Below, piece by piece: positions 16,875 to 26,470 of a stretch of DNA of 64,000 nucleotides. A model generated the notes under the pieces. That model did no database searches, had not been told where the DNA came from, and worked only from the letters and a program-made list of their open reading frames with translations. This DNA is from Bin80 sp965215475 (GTDB lineage: Bacteria; Bacteroidota; Rhodothermia; Rhodothermales; Bin80). Position 1 is the stretch's first letter. Each line of letters opens with the position of its first letter. The stretch lies in assembly GCA_965215475.1 (NCBI GenBank), contig OZ244061.1:3472001-3536000 (forward strand), given 5' to 3'. The translations under genes and the position numbers were made by a program.

Positions 16875-17288
16875 TTGTTCAGAGACGTGAGGAAAACAAG
16901 TAAGTCTGATCGCTTTATATTGCATTCCAAGGAGCTAGTCAAAAATCTCCAGGTATGGTTGGATCTCAGAGTGCAGTTAGCAGGTTGGCAGTACTGGGAT
17001 ACGATCCTGCAAAATCGAAAAACGATCTATCTCGTGATCTTCACAGGGTTTTTGCTCGCTATCTCTGCGCTCTTTTTACTAGCTGCTATGGCAATGGGAT
17101 TGGGATTTCTATTAGGGCATATAATATGGGGGTTTGTATCCGTTGGTGTGATTACGGGAGTTGGTGCTTGGCTCCTGAGTCGCGTAGTGATTCGGTTAAT
17201 GAACCTTGAAACTGAAAAAACAGATCGTACGATCAAAAACAAGAATGGACAAAACGGATCAGAATCAGAAAAAGAAACGGACGAGTAG
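16875..17288 (+). CDS. small membrane protein, phage-holin-like superfamily
   Basis: The 137-residue protein has two adjacent membrane segments (about residues 50-75, IYLVIFTGFLLAISALFLLAAMA, and 80-105) and a charged C-terminal tail. It resembles the widespread Holin-X/PF07332-type inner-membrane proteins (often annotated putative holin), which in most bacteria have nothing to do with phage. The N-terminal LQVWLDLRVQLAGW helix fits the family. Its 3' end overlaps the next gene by 44 bases, so the two probably work together in the envelope. A function cannot be stated. Confidence 0.6.
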   Translation: MFRDVRKTSKSDRFILHSKELVKNLQVWLDLRVQLAGWQYWDTILQNRKTIYLVIFTGFLLAISALFLLAAMAMGLGFLLGHIIWGFVSVGVITGVGAWLLSRVVIRLMNLETEKTDRTIKNKNGQNGSESEKETDE

Positions 17289-17748
17289 TGACGTCCGTGC
17301 AGCACTTGATGAGCGTGCACAACAAATTGAAAAACACCTAAGCGCACTTCGTCGTGAAGTGACGAATATGGTACCCCCGGTGAAGGATATCATTGTCAAA
17401 CATCCTATTGGCAGTGCCTGTGCGGTTCTTGGTGCGGGTGTCGTACTCGGATATTTGATTGGAGGTAGTCGACGTGAAGGAACGTCTGGGGATAGTGCAC
17501 TGCTTGATGCAGTATTAGCTCCGATGGTTACATCAATTAAAGAGCGATTGGATGACGGAGAAAGTTCAGAAGAAGCGGTTCGCAGGGTTTTGCGCGCGTA
17601 TGTTCCCCCTCAACGTAGCAGTACGCTCAACGAATTATTTCGATTACTCCTGCCTTTAGCGGTTGAAATGAGCCTGAATGCACTTAATAATAAGGAGCAA
17701 CAAAAGAACAAGGAGCAACAAAGCCCGGAAGATGATCTCCCATTCTGA
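17245..17748 (+). CDS. membrane-anchored coiled-coil protein, YqjD/YtxH-like
   Basis: From the ATG at 17245 the protein has 167 residues: a basic start (MDKTDQNQKKKR), a coiled-coil-like helix (DERAQQIEKHLSALRREV), one hydrophobic segment around PIGSACAVLGAGVVLGYLIGG, and a Gln/Glu-rich tail. This layout is that of YqjD/ElaB or YtxH-like envelope proteins. An upstream start at 17206 would add 13 residues overlapping further into the previous gene. It is paired with the holin-like gene, an arrangement common for small inner-membrane protein pairs of unknown function. Confidence 0.6.
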   Translation: MDKTDQNQKKKRTSSDVRAALDERAQQIEKHLSALRREVTNMVPPVKDIIVKHPIGSACAVLGAGVVLGYLIGGSRREGTSGDSALLDAVLAPMVTSIKERLDDGESSEEAVRRVLRAYVPPQRSSTLNELFRLLLPLAVEMSLNALNNKEQQKNKEQQSPEDDLPF

Positions 17749-17791
17749 CGGCCATGGTCGCTGAGATGAGGTTAACACATACATCATAAGG

Positions 17792-18460
17792 ATGGGACAG
17801 AGGAAGAATCATGAGGTTGTTGAAGCGAATCATCGACTTGTCTTCCTGGGCCCCCCAGGTTCAGGGAAGGGAACACAGGCAAGGTTGTTGGCGACGAAGC
17901 GTGGTTTAACCCATATATCGACTGGCGTTATTCTCCGCACAGAAATAAAAGCGGAGACTCCAATAGGTGTTGAGGCAAGAAAATATATTGTGACAGGTCG
18001 TCTGGTTCCTGACGAAATGGTACGCTCATTAGCCGAGGATGCGATTGGTGCTACAAATTGTCGAGGATTTATTCTTGATGGATATCCCCGCACCATCCAG
18101 CAGGCTCAGTGGTTACATGAATTTTTACATGCGCAAGGGACTCCCTTGACCGCTGTGGTCCAGTTAGTGATTGACGATGAAGATGTAGTGTCGCGCTTAT
18201 CTCAGCGGCGGATTCATTCGCTTACCGGTGAAAATTTTCACCTATCGAATAAACCGCCACCCAAAGAAGAGACGGAATTTATCGTCTCTCGACCAGATGA
18301 TCAGCCGAATGCAATTCGAAAACGACTGAGAGTTTATTATCGTGAGACGTATCCACTGATTGAATATTATGATGCCAAAGGACTCCTTTTGCCCATTGAA
18401 GCCATCGGTTCATTTGCTGAGGTATATACACAGATATGCTCAACCCTAGAAATGCCGTAG
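17792..18460 (+). CDS. adk: adenylate kinase family protein
   Basis: The 222-residue nucleoside monophosphate kinase transfers phosphate between ATP and AMP. The P-loop GPPGSGKGT is at residues 20-28, STGVILR gives the NMP-binding loop, and the LDGYPRT motif with the AMP-binding Arg is clear. The LID region (RRIHSLTGENFHLSNKPP onward) is long but has no four-Cys zinc site; it instead has the HSLTG-x-NFH pattern of the zinc-free long form. The first 13 residues extend beyond the usual start. I cannot tell whether this is the housekeeping enzyme or a paralogue. Confidence 0.88.
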   Translation: MGQRKNHEVVEANHRLVFLGPPGSGKGTQARLLATKRGLTHISTGVILRTEIKAETPIGVEARKYIVTGRLVPDEMVRSLAEDAIGATNCRGFILDGYPRTIQQAQWLHEFLHAQGTPLTAVVQLVIDDEDVVSRLSQRRIHSLTGENFHLSNKPPPKEETEFIVSRPDDQPNAIRKRLRVYYRETYPLIEYYDAKGLLLPIEAIGSFAEVYTQICSTLEMP

Positions 18461-18485
18461 TTTATAAGAATTAAGTTGATCACCC

Positions 18486-19475
18486 ATGGGAAGGCATCAG
18501 GACACTGACCTGAAAGTAAGGCTTGAGATGTTCCGGAATGAGATCAATTCGGGACTCCTGGATTTGGTCAAGCATCACAATCCAAATGAGCTTTATGACT
18601 CTGTACGGTACGTTCTTTCAGGTGGAGGTAAGCGTGTGCGACCCGTGTTGTTACTCCTTTCAGCAGATGTATTTGGAGTTAGAAACACAAATTCAATACC
18701 ACTAGCTTTGGCAGTCGAGCTAGTTCATAACTTTTCTCTTGTCCATGATGATATCATGGACAATGCGGACAGTCGTAGAGGACGAAAAACCATTCACGTT
18801 TTGTGGAATTTAGATACAGCAATTTTGTGTGGTGACGTATTACTTGCCCTAGCATCTGAATGTGTTGGAAAGGCAAAGTCAGAACACACTGCGCGACTGA
18901 ATCGTGTATTTGGGAGGATGATTCGCAAACTATGTGAGGGGCAAGCACTCGATATGGTTATCGGAAATAGCGATAATCTCACGACCGCCGATTATTTACA
19001 TATGGTTGATGGAAAGACAGGTGCACTCCTATCGGCGTCACTTGAAATGGGGGGGATTGCTGGTAATGCAGACTCCGATTCCTGTACGGCTTTAAGGGAG
19101 GCTGGTAAATTTATAGGGAGGGCATTTCAGATTAAGGATGATCTTCTAGATCTGGTAGCCGAAGATCAACGCTGGGGGAAAGTTCAGGGAGGAGATTTGA
19201 TGGAGGGGAAAGGGTCGTATCTACTGACGGAAGCACGTCAGAGAGCCACGGGGGAAGATGCAACATTCTTTGCGGGAATTTATCCTGGTTCAGGACTAAC
19301 GGAGGAGGAAATTCCGAAGGCACGGGCTCGAATGGAAGCACTAGGGGTACTAGATGCAGCACAGGAAAATGTTCTTGGCTATACCCAACAGGCTCTAGAC
19401 CGAATTGGTTCACTCTCGGGCAATACCGAGGATCTTCGACTCCTTATACAGGAGATAGGCTCCAGGATCTATTAG
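18486..19475 (+). CDS. polyprenyl synthetase (trans-isoprenyl diphosphate synthase)
   Basis: The 329-residue enzyme condenses isopentenyl diphosphate with allylic diphosphates to make farnesyl-, geranylgeranyl- or longer prenyl diphosphates for quinones or carriers. GGGKRVRP lies at 46-53, the first aspartate-rich motif DDIMD at 88-92 and the second DDLLD at 218-222, as in all functional members. The chain length is set near residues 80-88 (VHNFSLVH) and is not predicted with confidence. It follows adk by 25 bases and precedes the sugar phosphate isomerase after a hairpin. Confidence 0.92.
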   Translation: MGRHQDTDLKVRLEMFRNEINSGLLDLVKHHNPNELYDSVRYVLSGGGKRVRPVLLLLSADVFGVRNTNSIPLALAVELVHNFSLVHDDIMDNADSRRGRKTIHVLWNLDTAILCGDVLLALASECVGKAKSEHTARLNRVFGRMIRKLCEGQALDMVIGNSDNLTTADYLHMVDGKTGALLSASLEMGGIAGNADSDSCTALREAGKFIGRAFQIKDDLLDLVAEDQRWGKVQGGDLMEGKGSYLLTEARQRATGEDATFFAGIYPGSGLTEEEIPKARARMEALGVLDAAQENVLGYTQQALDRIGSLSGNTEDLRLLIQEIGSRIY

Positions 19476-19498
19476 GATTGATCCGTTTATTCGATGCA

Positions 19499-19520
19499 CG
19501 GTTCAAGTACCCTTGAACCG
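19499..19520 (+). terminator. hairpin between polyprenyl synthetase and isomerase genes
   Basis: A perfect 9-bp stem (CGGTTCAAG, loop TACC, complement) starts 24 bases after the stop codon. No T-tract follows (AAGACACACTGG), so it could be a weak terminator, an mRNA-processing site or chance. Confidence 0.4.
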
Positions 19521-19575
19521 AAGACACACTGGTTCTCGTAACTGATTGGGTTCGTGGACCGGAAATGATTTGATC

Positions 19576-20625
19576 ATGAGAAAACAGATTTTAGACCAGA
19601 TTGATTCGGAAGGAATGTACGAGGCCGTGAAGAGTTTCTCTGAACAGTTGAAACAGGGGCGCTCCCGTGCATTGGGCATCAAAGTAGATAGCTGGTTGGG
19701 GGATGAAGTCACGGGAGTTGTGGTTGCTGGTATGGGGGGAAGTGCAATCGGAGGAGATGTTTTAGTTACCCTAGCAGCAGATTATGCATCCATTCCAGTG
19801 GTTGTATCACGTAGTTATTCTTTACCTGAATGGGTTGGTCCCAATACAGCGGTTGTCGTCTCAAGTTATTCGGGGAATACGGAAGAAACCTTGGCTGCGT
19901 TTGAGGACGCGGTGGCTCGTAGAGCCAGAATCGTGGCGATCTCGACAGGTGGAAAACTCTCAGAGCTTGCCCACGCAAATAGCGTACCCCTAGTAGAACT
20001 CCCCTCTGGAATCCAGCCTCGGGCAGCCCTGCCACATTCATTGTCTGCTCTATTGACGATTGCCGAGACGCTCCAACTTACAGCAGTTCGTCCAGAAGAT
20101 TGGGATGAATCCGTTAACATAACCGCTCGGCAGTCCGAAGTGATGTCGAATATATCTAATCCTGATAATCCTGCGATAAAACTGGCCAAAATTTTGCATG
20201 GCCGATTTCCGGTAATCTATAGCAGTGAGCAGTTTGCGGTAGCGAATACGCGCTGGCGCAATCAGATACATGAGAATGCGAAGAGTTTCGCGGTTGGGAA
20301 CTGTCTGCCCGAGATGAATCATAATGAGATCATGGGGTGGGCACGATTTCAATCTGAGCTCAAGCAATTGGCTGTGATCGCACTTCGCGATAAGGAAGAT
20401 CATAAACGTACGCAGCGTAGACTCGAGGTAACCTACTCATTATTGGCCGAGCATGCACATAGTTGGAATGAGATTTACAGTGAAGGCAACAGTCGACTTG
20501 CCCGGCTTTTATCCATAATGTATGTCAGCGACTGGGTAAGCCTGTATCTCGCGATACTGAATGAGACTGATCCGTCTCCAGTAGGACTGATCTCCCAGTT
20601 GAAAGCAGCCTTGAAACAGGGGTAA
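19576..20625 (+). CDS. bifunctional phosphoglucose/phosphomannose isomerase
   Basis: The protein has about 349 residues and two SIS domains. It interconverts glucose-6-phosphate or mannose-6-phosphate with fructose-6-phosphate. Visible are VVAGMGGSAIGGDV in the first SIS domain, SSYSGNTEETLAAF with the phosphate-binding Ser/Thr loop, and PRAALPHSLSALL with the conserved region seen in the archaeal/bacterial dual-specificity family. An ATG at 19576 (MRKQILDQID) is preferred; a TTG at 19546 in frame would add ten residues. It is the last gene before the large outer-membrane protein. Confidence 0.88.
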   Translation: MRKQILDQIDSEGMYEAVKSFSEQLKQGRSRALGIKVDSWLGDEVTGVVVAGMGGSAIGGDVLVTLAADYASIPVVVSRSYSLPEWVGPNTAVVVSSYSGNTEETLAAFEDAVARRARIVAISTGGKLSELAHANSVPLVELPSGIQPRAALPHSLSALLTIAETLQLTAVRPEDWDESVNITARQSEVMSNISNPDNPAIKLAKILHGRFPVIYSSEQFAVANTRWRNQIHENAKSFAVGNCLPEMNHNEIMGWARFQSELKQLAVIALRDKEDHKRTQRRLEVTYSLLAEHAHSWNEIYSEGNSRLARLLSIMYVSDWVSLYLAILNETDPSPVGLISQLKAALKQG

Positions 20626-20678
20626 TGACGGAACGGTGTTTGAATAATGGCGTTGCGTGCAGGAACCGTCATTGATTC

Positions 20679-23630
20679 ATGCGCTATCCAGTTGTTATAT
20701 GGAGCTTGTTTGCTACCCTAGGGTTCACGGTACTTCCAGCGTTCGCCCAGTATAACTTCCACTTTGGGCGAAATAAGATCCAGTATGAAGATTTCGACTG
20801 GAATGTACTTCAGACCGAGCATTTCGATGTGTATTTCTATCCCGAAATGCAGGAGCTGGCTGAACATGGTGCAGCCTTCGCGGAAGAAGCATACGCGGAG
20901 CTTCAAAATCGATTCAACTTCTCGGTGACGCGTCGCGTCCCCATTGTATTTTATTCCTCTCAGTTGCATTTCAAGCAGACCAACATCACAGATGGATTTA
21001 TTCCTGATGGTGTGGGGGGCTTTTATGAGTTTCTAAAGGGGCGTGTCGTCATTCCTGCCAATGGGAATTTACATCGATTTCGGCGAGTCATTCGCCACGA
21101 AATCGTGCATGTATTCACGATGCACAAGCTTGCCCGTGTTTTTCGGGATTATCGCATACCAATGGACCGTTTGCCACCATTATGGTTTACGGAAGGATTG
21201 GCAGAGTATTGGTCAGGTCCGCAAGACTACCGGTATGAGATGATCATGCGGGATGCCATATTCACAAATTATTTGGTTCCTCTGGAAAATATGTACAGGA
21301 TTAATGGATCCTATGTGATGTACAAGGAGGGGGAAGCATTATGTCGTTTTATTTCTGAGAATTACGGAGAAGACAAGCTCCTGTCATTGATTGATAATAT
21401 CTGGATTGACCGGGATTTCAAGAAGGTCATGGAGTTTACATTACAGGAGGAAATTCAAGAGATCAGTATTCAGTGGCAGAATTGGTTGCGCGATACTTAT
21501 TATCCCAAATTGGATGAGGCGCAGAGCCCAAGTCTAATTACGGAGGCCCTTTCAATAAAAGGATTTAACTCCAAGCCGGTGTTTTACAAAACGAAAGATG
21601 GTCGGCGTCAGATTATATTCACAGGCAATCATGGAGGCTACAGTAATGTGTTTTATGTCGAGGTTGATTCGACCTACACTCCAATAGATGAACCACGGGT
21701 ATTAATTCGTGGTGAGCGGAACAGTCAATTTGAATCGTTTCATCTTTTGGATAGCAAAATGGGGGTGTCAGAAGATGGATGGTTAGCGTTTGTTACCAAA
21801 AGTGGGGAGGCAGATGTCATACACACTTATGATTTGGAATCCGGCTCTACCGGTCCCATCTACGGGTTTGAGGGAATGCTCGCAGTTTATTCCCCGTCCT
21901 GGAGTCCAGATAGAACGCAAATCGCTTTTGTTGCAATAAATCAGAGCGGCTTCATTGATTTGTACGTTTATGATACAGATGCAGATCAGCTGAGACGTCT
22001 AACGAATGATAGTTATGATGAGCGAGACCCTTCCTGGAGCCCAGATGGTCAATATCTTGTTTTTTCGTCCGATCGAACTTCAAAGGGATATGACAATGCC
22101 TACAATCTGTTTATGTATGAGCTTGATACCGGCACGATTGATTATATCACGCATGGTTCACAGCATGATTTTTCTCCCAGTTGGAGTCCAGATGGAAATC
22201 AGATCATCTATACGAGTACGAAAAAAGATTCCACTGGCCGATACGGAGGGCAAGATCTGTATGTGATTGATGCCAAGGTAACTACGCCTTTCGTTGTCTT
22301 AGCCGATACGGAAATCTATCCAAGTCGCCAAATAAGCCCAGGAGTGCGATGGAAAAAACGGCTAACGGAGTTCACAACCGCAATTTTTGACCCCGTTTGG
22401 ACCCAGGATGACAAGATTGTTTTTTCTGCATTTGAAAATTATCGATTTACCGTTCGAGCTATGGGAGGTCTGGATACATTGTTGCAGAAACCGGTGTCGT
22501 TACATTCAGAGTCCTTGGTCACGGAATCTCAGCAGCCCTGGGTATTTCCTCGGATTGAGGCCACTTCGGAAACCGATCGTTTGCGGTATCGTCGGAGATA
22601 TGGATTGGATATTGCTCAGGGACAGATCTCCAGTAATGCAGTCTGGGGCACAGGAGGTGCTGCTGTCCTTGCCTTATCAGATCTATTAGGCAATGATCGA
22701 TTCTTTCTCACCATTTTTAGTGCTAGTGAATCCACAGGAGATTTTCTTCAGAGCTTGAATGTAAACATATCCAGGCTTCATCTCAATCGTAGGGCAAATC
22801 TTGGTTATGGAGTATATCGCTATGGAGGATTGAGGTACGATCTGACGGATCCGGATGCGCCAACGGAGTTTCCTAGGTTTTGGGAAGAGGTATGGGGTGG
22901 ATTTGGAGCAGTAAGTTACCCGATCTCGATGTTTCGGCGGATTGAGGTAACCACTTCTCTGAGTTGGGATCATAAGGAAGTGCCTCAACGGAGGATTGAT
23001 CGTCAGGCACTTTTATTGACAAACCAAATTAGTCTGGTTCATGATAATGCCTTATTTGGATATAATGGTCCTCAAGATGGATGGAGAGGAAGAATATCGG
23101 CAGCTTACACCACGGACCTATTGTATTCCAACGTGAATTATATCACTCTGGAAGCGGATATTCGGCATTATTTGAAATTAGCACGGAGTGTCACGTTTGC
23201 ATCTCGTGCTTTGGGGCGCATGAATCATGGACGTGAAGCTCGGCTATGGTTTATGGGAGGTAGTTGGGACTTACGGGGCTATCCACTCTTTGATGTTCGC
23301 GGCAAGAAGGCCTGGTTTACATCTCATGAGTTGCGCTTCCCTTTGGTAGAGAATCCTTCGGCCTATGTTCCTCCACTTGCAATTTTGGGAATTGTGAATC
23401 TTAGAGGAGCGCTATTTTTTGATGCTGCGCACACATGGAATGATCGTTATGATCAGAAAATTCGACAGATTTATGCTGGCGAAACTCTCGGTTCTACTGG
23501 ATTTGGGCTTCGACTGAATCTTTTTGGTGGACTTGTTCTCCGATATGATCTAGGGTATCGTTTTCGTGATGGATTCAAGTCACGGGATTCAAATCTTTTC
23601 CGTCAATTCTTTTTTGGGTTCGATTTTTAG
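20679..23630 (+). CDS. outer-membrane gluzincin/beta-propeller/beta-barrel fusion protein
   Basis: The 983-residue exported protein (signal peptide to about PAFAQ, residue 24) has three parts. Residues 45-280 form a peptidase-MA-like zinc metalloprotease with the motif RHEIVHVFTMH (HEIVH at 140-144) and WFTEGLAEYW, where Glu176 is the likely third ligand. Residues about 300-600 contain TolB/PD40 beta-propeller repeats, each with SPSWSPD or DPSWSPDG. From about residue 640 to the end is a BamA-like surface-antigen beta-barrel ending in FRQFFFGFDF with the terminal Phe. It may process, bind or transport substrates at the outer membrane; the substrate is unknown. Next come a BamB-like lipoprotein and a PEGA-like protein, overlapping. 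Confidence 0.82.
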   Translation: MRYPVVIWSLFATLGFTVLPAFAQYNFHFGRNKIQYEDFDWNVLQTEHFDVYFYPEMQELAEHGAAFAEEAYAELQNRFNFSVTRRVPIVFYSSQLHFKQTNITDGFIPDGVGGFYEFLKGRVVIPANGNLHRFRRVIRHEIVHVFTMHKLARVFRDYRIPMDRLPPLWFTEGLAEYWSGPQDYRYEMIMRDAIFTNYLVPLENMYRINGSYVMYKEGEALCRFISENYGEDKLLSLIDNIWIDRDFKKVMEFTLQEEIQEISIQWQNWLRDTYYPKLDEAQSPSLITEALSIKGFNSKPVFYKTKDGRRQIIFTGNHGGYSNVFYVEVDSTYTPIDEPRVLIRGERNSQFESFHLLDSKMGVSEDGWLAFVTKSGEADVIHTYDLESGSTGPIYGFEGMLAVYSPSWSPDRTQIAFVAINQSGFIDLYVYDTDADQLRRLTNDSYDERDPSWSPDGQYLVFSSDRTSKGYDNAYNLFMYELDTGTIDYITHGSQHDFSPSWSPDGNQIIYTSTKKDSTGRYGGQDLYVIDAKVTTPFVVLADTEIYPSRQISPGVRWKKRLTEFTTAIFDPVWTQDDKIVFSAFENYRFTVRAMGGLDTLLQKPVSLHSESLVTESQQPWVFPRIEATSETDRLRYRRRYGLDIAQGQISSNAVWGTGGAAVLALSDLLGNDRFFLTIFSASESTGDFLQSLNVNISRLHLNRRANLGYGVYRYGGLRYDLTDPDAPTEFPRFWEEVWGGFGAVSYPISMFRRIEVTTSLSWDHKEVPQRRIDRQALLLTNQISLVHDNALFGYNGPQDGWRGRISAAYTTDLLYSNVNYITLEADIRHYLKLARSVTFASRALGRMNHGREARLWFMGGSWDLRGYPLFDVRGKKAWFTSHELRFPLVENPSAYVPPLAILGIVNLRGALFFDAAHTWNDRYDQKIRQIYAGETLGSTGFGLRLNLFGGLVLRYDLGYRFRDGFKSRDSNLFRQFFFGFDF

Positions 23631-24726
23631 GAGCAGTTTAATACTTCTTGTTTTTCTCTGCATTGGCTGCAGAGGGCTTTCGGTGAGCGTAGATGCGCCA
23701 TCTGAGATACAGGCCGAGCCATATTTACCTCTAGACATTGCCTGGACGTATAATGCCAGGGCGGGTTTTGGAACAGATGCGCCAAAGATATTTGACCAAT
23801 CGGTTATGATTGCGACCAGGCAGGGTTCAGTTCATTTCATTGACTTGATTTCTGGCAAGCGTAATGGCATGAAGCGATTTGGAGACGCAATCAATGGAGC
23901 ACCAGCAGTAATCGGAGATATATTGGTTGTTCCGCTAGCGGCGGGACGCACATCGTTAGTGGCATATGATCTGCACCGAGCGGACCTGCGCTGGCGCCTT
24001 CGTGGGGATCCTATTCAGGTTGGGATTACCTCCTTAGAGTCAGGGGGCATTTATGTAAATAGTGTTGGAGAGGTGCAGCGTTTTAGAATAGACAATGGGG
24101 AGGCAGTATGGACATACCAAATGGAAGGACGTGCACGCGCACATGCTTCTGCACTAGTTCATAATCAATGGGTCATTATCGCCAGTGACAATGGAACTGT
24201 TTTGGCACTTTCGCTCGTTGATGGAACGCGGCAATGGTCAATAGACGTGGGTTCCCCAATCTATGCTGAACCGGAGATTCGTGGAGAAAGACTCTTGGTA
24301 TCCACGACCCAGGGAAGCCTACTCGCATTGAACGTGCAGACGGGAGAAATTCAATGGAGTACAACATTGCTAGATCGGACGGTTCGGATGTCTTCACCGG
24401 CCGCAGATCATGAGATTGTAGTGGTAGGTGCATCGGATGGGATTTTGCGAGTATTCGATCTTGATACTGGCGAAATAAAATGGATTGCACAATGCCCAGA
24501 TGCATTAGTAGCACGTCCATTGATTACTTCTGATGTAATATATACAGGTAGTATGGGGAACTGGCTCTATGCGTTTGATCGTCAAAAGGGGGATTTATTG
24601 CAGGAGATTGAGCTGCGTGGCCGGGTAAAGAGTGGGATGGCCCTGGCTCAAGGAGGATTGATTGTTTTAACGGAGCCACGTTATGTGGTTCGGCTCATAT
24701 CTTTGAATACAGATGAATATCTTTAA
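23614..24726 (+). CDS. PQQ/BamB-like beta-propeller lipoprotein
   Basis: A lipoprotein signal (LLVFLCIGC) precedes a beta-propeller with repeated blades such as VVVGASDGILRVFDLDTGEIKW, typical of BamB/PQQ-like proteins. A TTG at 23614 gives an 18-residue signal peptide directly before the lipidated Cys; the ATG at 23566 would add 16 residues within the previous gene. The gene overlaps the barrel protein's 3' end, and the PEGA-like gene overlaps its own end by 14 bases. It is likely a periplasmic accessory of the preceding barrel, parallel to the BamA-BamB relationship; that is inference. Confidence 0.78.
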   Translation: MGSIFRSSLILLVFLCIGCRGLSVSVDAPSEIQAEPYLPLDIAWTYNARAGFGTDAPKIFDQSVMIATRQGSVHFIDLISGKRNGMKRFGDAINGAPAVIGDILVVPLAAGRTSLVAYDLHRADLRWRLRGDPIQVGITSLESGGIYVNSVGEVQRFRIDNGEAVWTYQMEGRARAHASALVHNQWVIIASDNGTVLALSLVDGTRQWSIDVGSPIYAEPEIRGERLLVSTTQGSLLALNVQTGEIQWSTTLLDRTVRMSSPAADHEIVVVGASDGILRVFDLDTGEIKWIAQCPDALVARPLITSDVIYTGSMGNWLYAFDRQKGDLLQEIELRGRVKSGMALAQGGLIVLTEPRYVVRLISLNTDEYL

Positions 24727-25498
24727 GCGCTCGGGTAAGAGATTGTGGCTTGGAATTTTTTCGATCCTGATTCCAGCTACGACCATGGCACAGTCCGAAA
24801 TCCTTGTCCACATCCAGAGTAATGATATGGATGCAGCAGTGTACGCGGATTCATTGTATTTGGGGAGTGCTAGTGAAAGCCCGTATTGGGTGGATGCGAT
24901 GACCGAGACGATTCGGCTTTCAACGCTCCGTGCCGCTTCATGGAGTGTACTTCCAATTGAAATGCCACTTAGAGCTACGCCAGGAGATAGTGTGCTGGTT
25001 ACATTGAATTTTCCCAATTATCATCGAATTGAGTCATACCCTTTCGGAGCGGAAGTTTGGTTGCAGGAAGGTTCAAATCGGAGGCTTCTTGGCTTAACCC
25101 CCTTTGTATTTAGTTCACCAGGATCTATTGATGGCCTGTTTCATGTTGAACTGCAAGGATATATGCCCGGCACCCTGAAACCCAAAAAAGATTTATGGAA
25201 TCTCTATGAGATTTCATTAGAATCTCTGGTTCAGGGAAATGAGCGCTCTGGAATAAGTCCAGTCGTAAAGCAGCGCAGAAGATGGATTGATTGGGGGACT
25301 GCAGCCGTCGTAGTGGCGGCAGGTATCGTAGCGGTACACTATAAATTCCGTGCCGATCGGATTAATGACGAATATCTGAGGAATGGAGATCTATCTTTGA
25401 GATCACGTGTCTCCAAGCTTGATGATTATTCTGGAATTGCTTTAGGGGTCATGCAGGCAGGGATGGTTACGTTAGCGATTCGTTTCGCTCTAAAATAA
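24713..25498 (+). CDS. exported PEGA-like protein with C-terminal membrane segment
   Basis: The 261-residue protein has an N-terminal signal (LWLGIFSILIPATTMAQ). Its middle part has two beta-rich repeats of the PEGA type: one around QSNDMDAAVYADSLYLGSA, the other around YPFGAEVWLQEGSNRRLLGLTPF, where a glycine/proline turn precedes LGLTP. A hydrophobic segment (TAAVVVAAGIVAVHY, residues about 197-211) lies near the C-terminus. PEGA domains bind surface or cell-wall components. It closes a tightly overlapping three-gene unit with the barrel and BamB-like genes. Confidence 0.65.
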   Translation: MNIFKRSGKRLWLGIFSILIPATTMAQSEILVHIQSNDMDAAVYADSLYLGSASESPYWVDAMTETIRLSTLRAASWSVLPIEMPLRATPGDSVLVTLNFPNYHRIESYPFGAEVWLQEGSNRRLLGLTPFVFSSPGSIDGLFHVELQGYMPGTLKPKKDLWNLYEISLESLVQGNERSGISPVVKQRRRWIDWGTAAVVVAAGIVAVHYKFRADRINDEYLRNGDLSLRSRVSKLDDYSGIALGVMQAGMVTLAIRFALK

Positions 25499-25560
25499 TT
25501 TGCGAAGCATCTCCAACTTTGATACAAATATTTCGTACATTTTCATAAAAAGAATACGTC

Positions 25561-26079
25561 ATGAATTGGCTTGATATAGGGATTTTTGGAGTGATTGGGA
25601 TTGGTTGTTTGATAGGATTCTCTCGGGGATTCATACTCCAACTATTTGGTTCAGTAAGTTTTATTGCATCGTCTGTAATTGGATTCTTGTATATGGATGG
25701 GGTGGGAGATTGGTTCGTTAATCAGGTTGGGATGCAAGAATCGTATTCTCCTCTTGTTGGTTTTGGGTTGGTGTTTCTAGGAGTTCATGTGTGTAGTCGG
25801 ATTGTTTCACGTTTTCTCAACAAAGCGGTAAAAAAAACTATAGTCTTCCGCGGCTTGAATGGGGTATTAGGGGGAGCTTTGGGGCTGATCACTTGGGGGT
25901 TATTAATTAGCTTGTCCCTCTATGCTCTGAACCATATACATTTACCCCCGACGGAACTTCGAAATTCCTCTGCACTATATGAAGTTACATATCAGTTTTT
26001 CCCGCAGACATGGGATTTTGTAACTCAGCAATACCCGGAGATTAACGGACTGATCGACCGCTTTAGATCTTCTTTCTAG
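25561..26079 (+). CDS. CvpA family membrane protein
   Basis: The 172-residue protein has four membrane segments and the CvpA start pattern NWLDIGIFGVIGIGCLIGFSRG, followed by GLNGVLGGALGLITWGLLIS. CvpA-like proteins are inner-membrane proteins linked to envelope homeostasis and, in Escherichia coli, colicin V production. The gene sits 62 bases after the PEGA-like gene and is followed by a 390-base stretch without a clear gene. Confidence 0.85.
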   Translation: MNWLDIGIFGVIGIGCLIGFSRGFILQLFGSVSFIASSVIGFLYMDGVGDWFVNQVGMQESYSPLVGFGLVFLGVHVCSRIVSRFLNKAVKKTIVFRGLNGVLGGALGLITWGLLISLSLYALNHIHLPPTELRNSSALYEVTYQFFPQTWDFVTQQYPEINGLIDRFRSSF

Positions 26080-26470
26080 TCAATCCAAAACGAAACCTTC
26101 CAGATCCAATCTGTGATCAAGTTCGTGCTCACGGGGAGATTGTCTCATACTTGCGTTGTCAGAGAACAGGGCAAATGCAAAAGAAAAAGAATCCGGACCT
26201 ATGGTGCATTCGTCAATTTGTAGAGGAACATTCTGAAGAAGAGGACGTGTGATCACTCTTGTGTTTAGGATACTTGGATTTGACTCCTGTACCGAAATTC
26301 TTGAAATATTGTTATGTGGTTTAAATCGTATAGGACGATGATCAAGCTCGAATAGGAGTACATGGAGAGAAAGGATGGCTAACGAGTTATTTTTATTAAT
26401 AATGTTTTGTGGGGATTAAGGATGATGTGCTTACGGTTTCGTTCTGTATATTCATTTAGTTCACTGAACG
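26080..26470. other. gene-free stretch after cvpA
   Basis: No supported gene. One frame stays open from the cvpA stop to 26252 and reads protein-like (ending LWCIRQFVEEHSEEEDV), with a possible ATG at 26175 giving only 25 codons. It may be a gene remnant. Long A/T-rich stretches before 26471 are likely promoter sequence for the MerR gene. Confidence 0.45.

Noticed and set aside
16875..17288. Prophage or lysis cassette suggested by a holin-like protein
   Set aside because: The holin-like family is widespread in non-phage inner-membrane proteins, and no phage structural or lysis genes are nearby.
26175..26252. 25-codon open frame after cvpA (MQKKKNPDLWCIRQ...)
   Set aside because: Too short and without known homologue or ribosome-binding site; the upstream continuation lacks a start codon.
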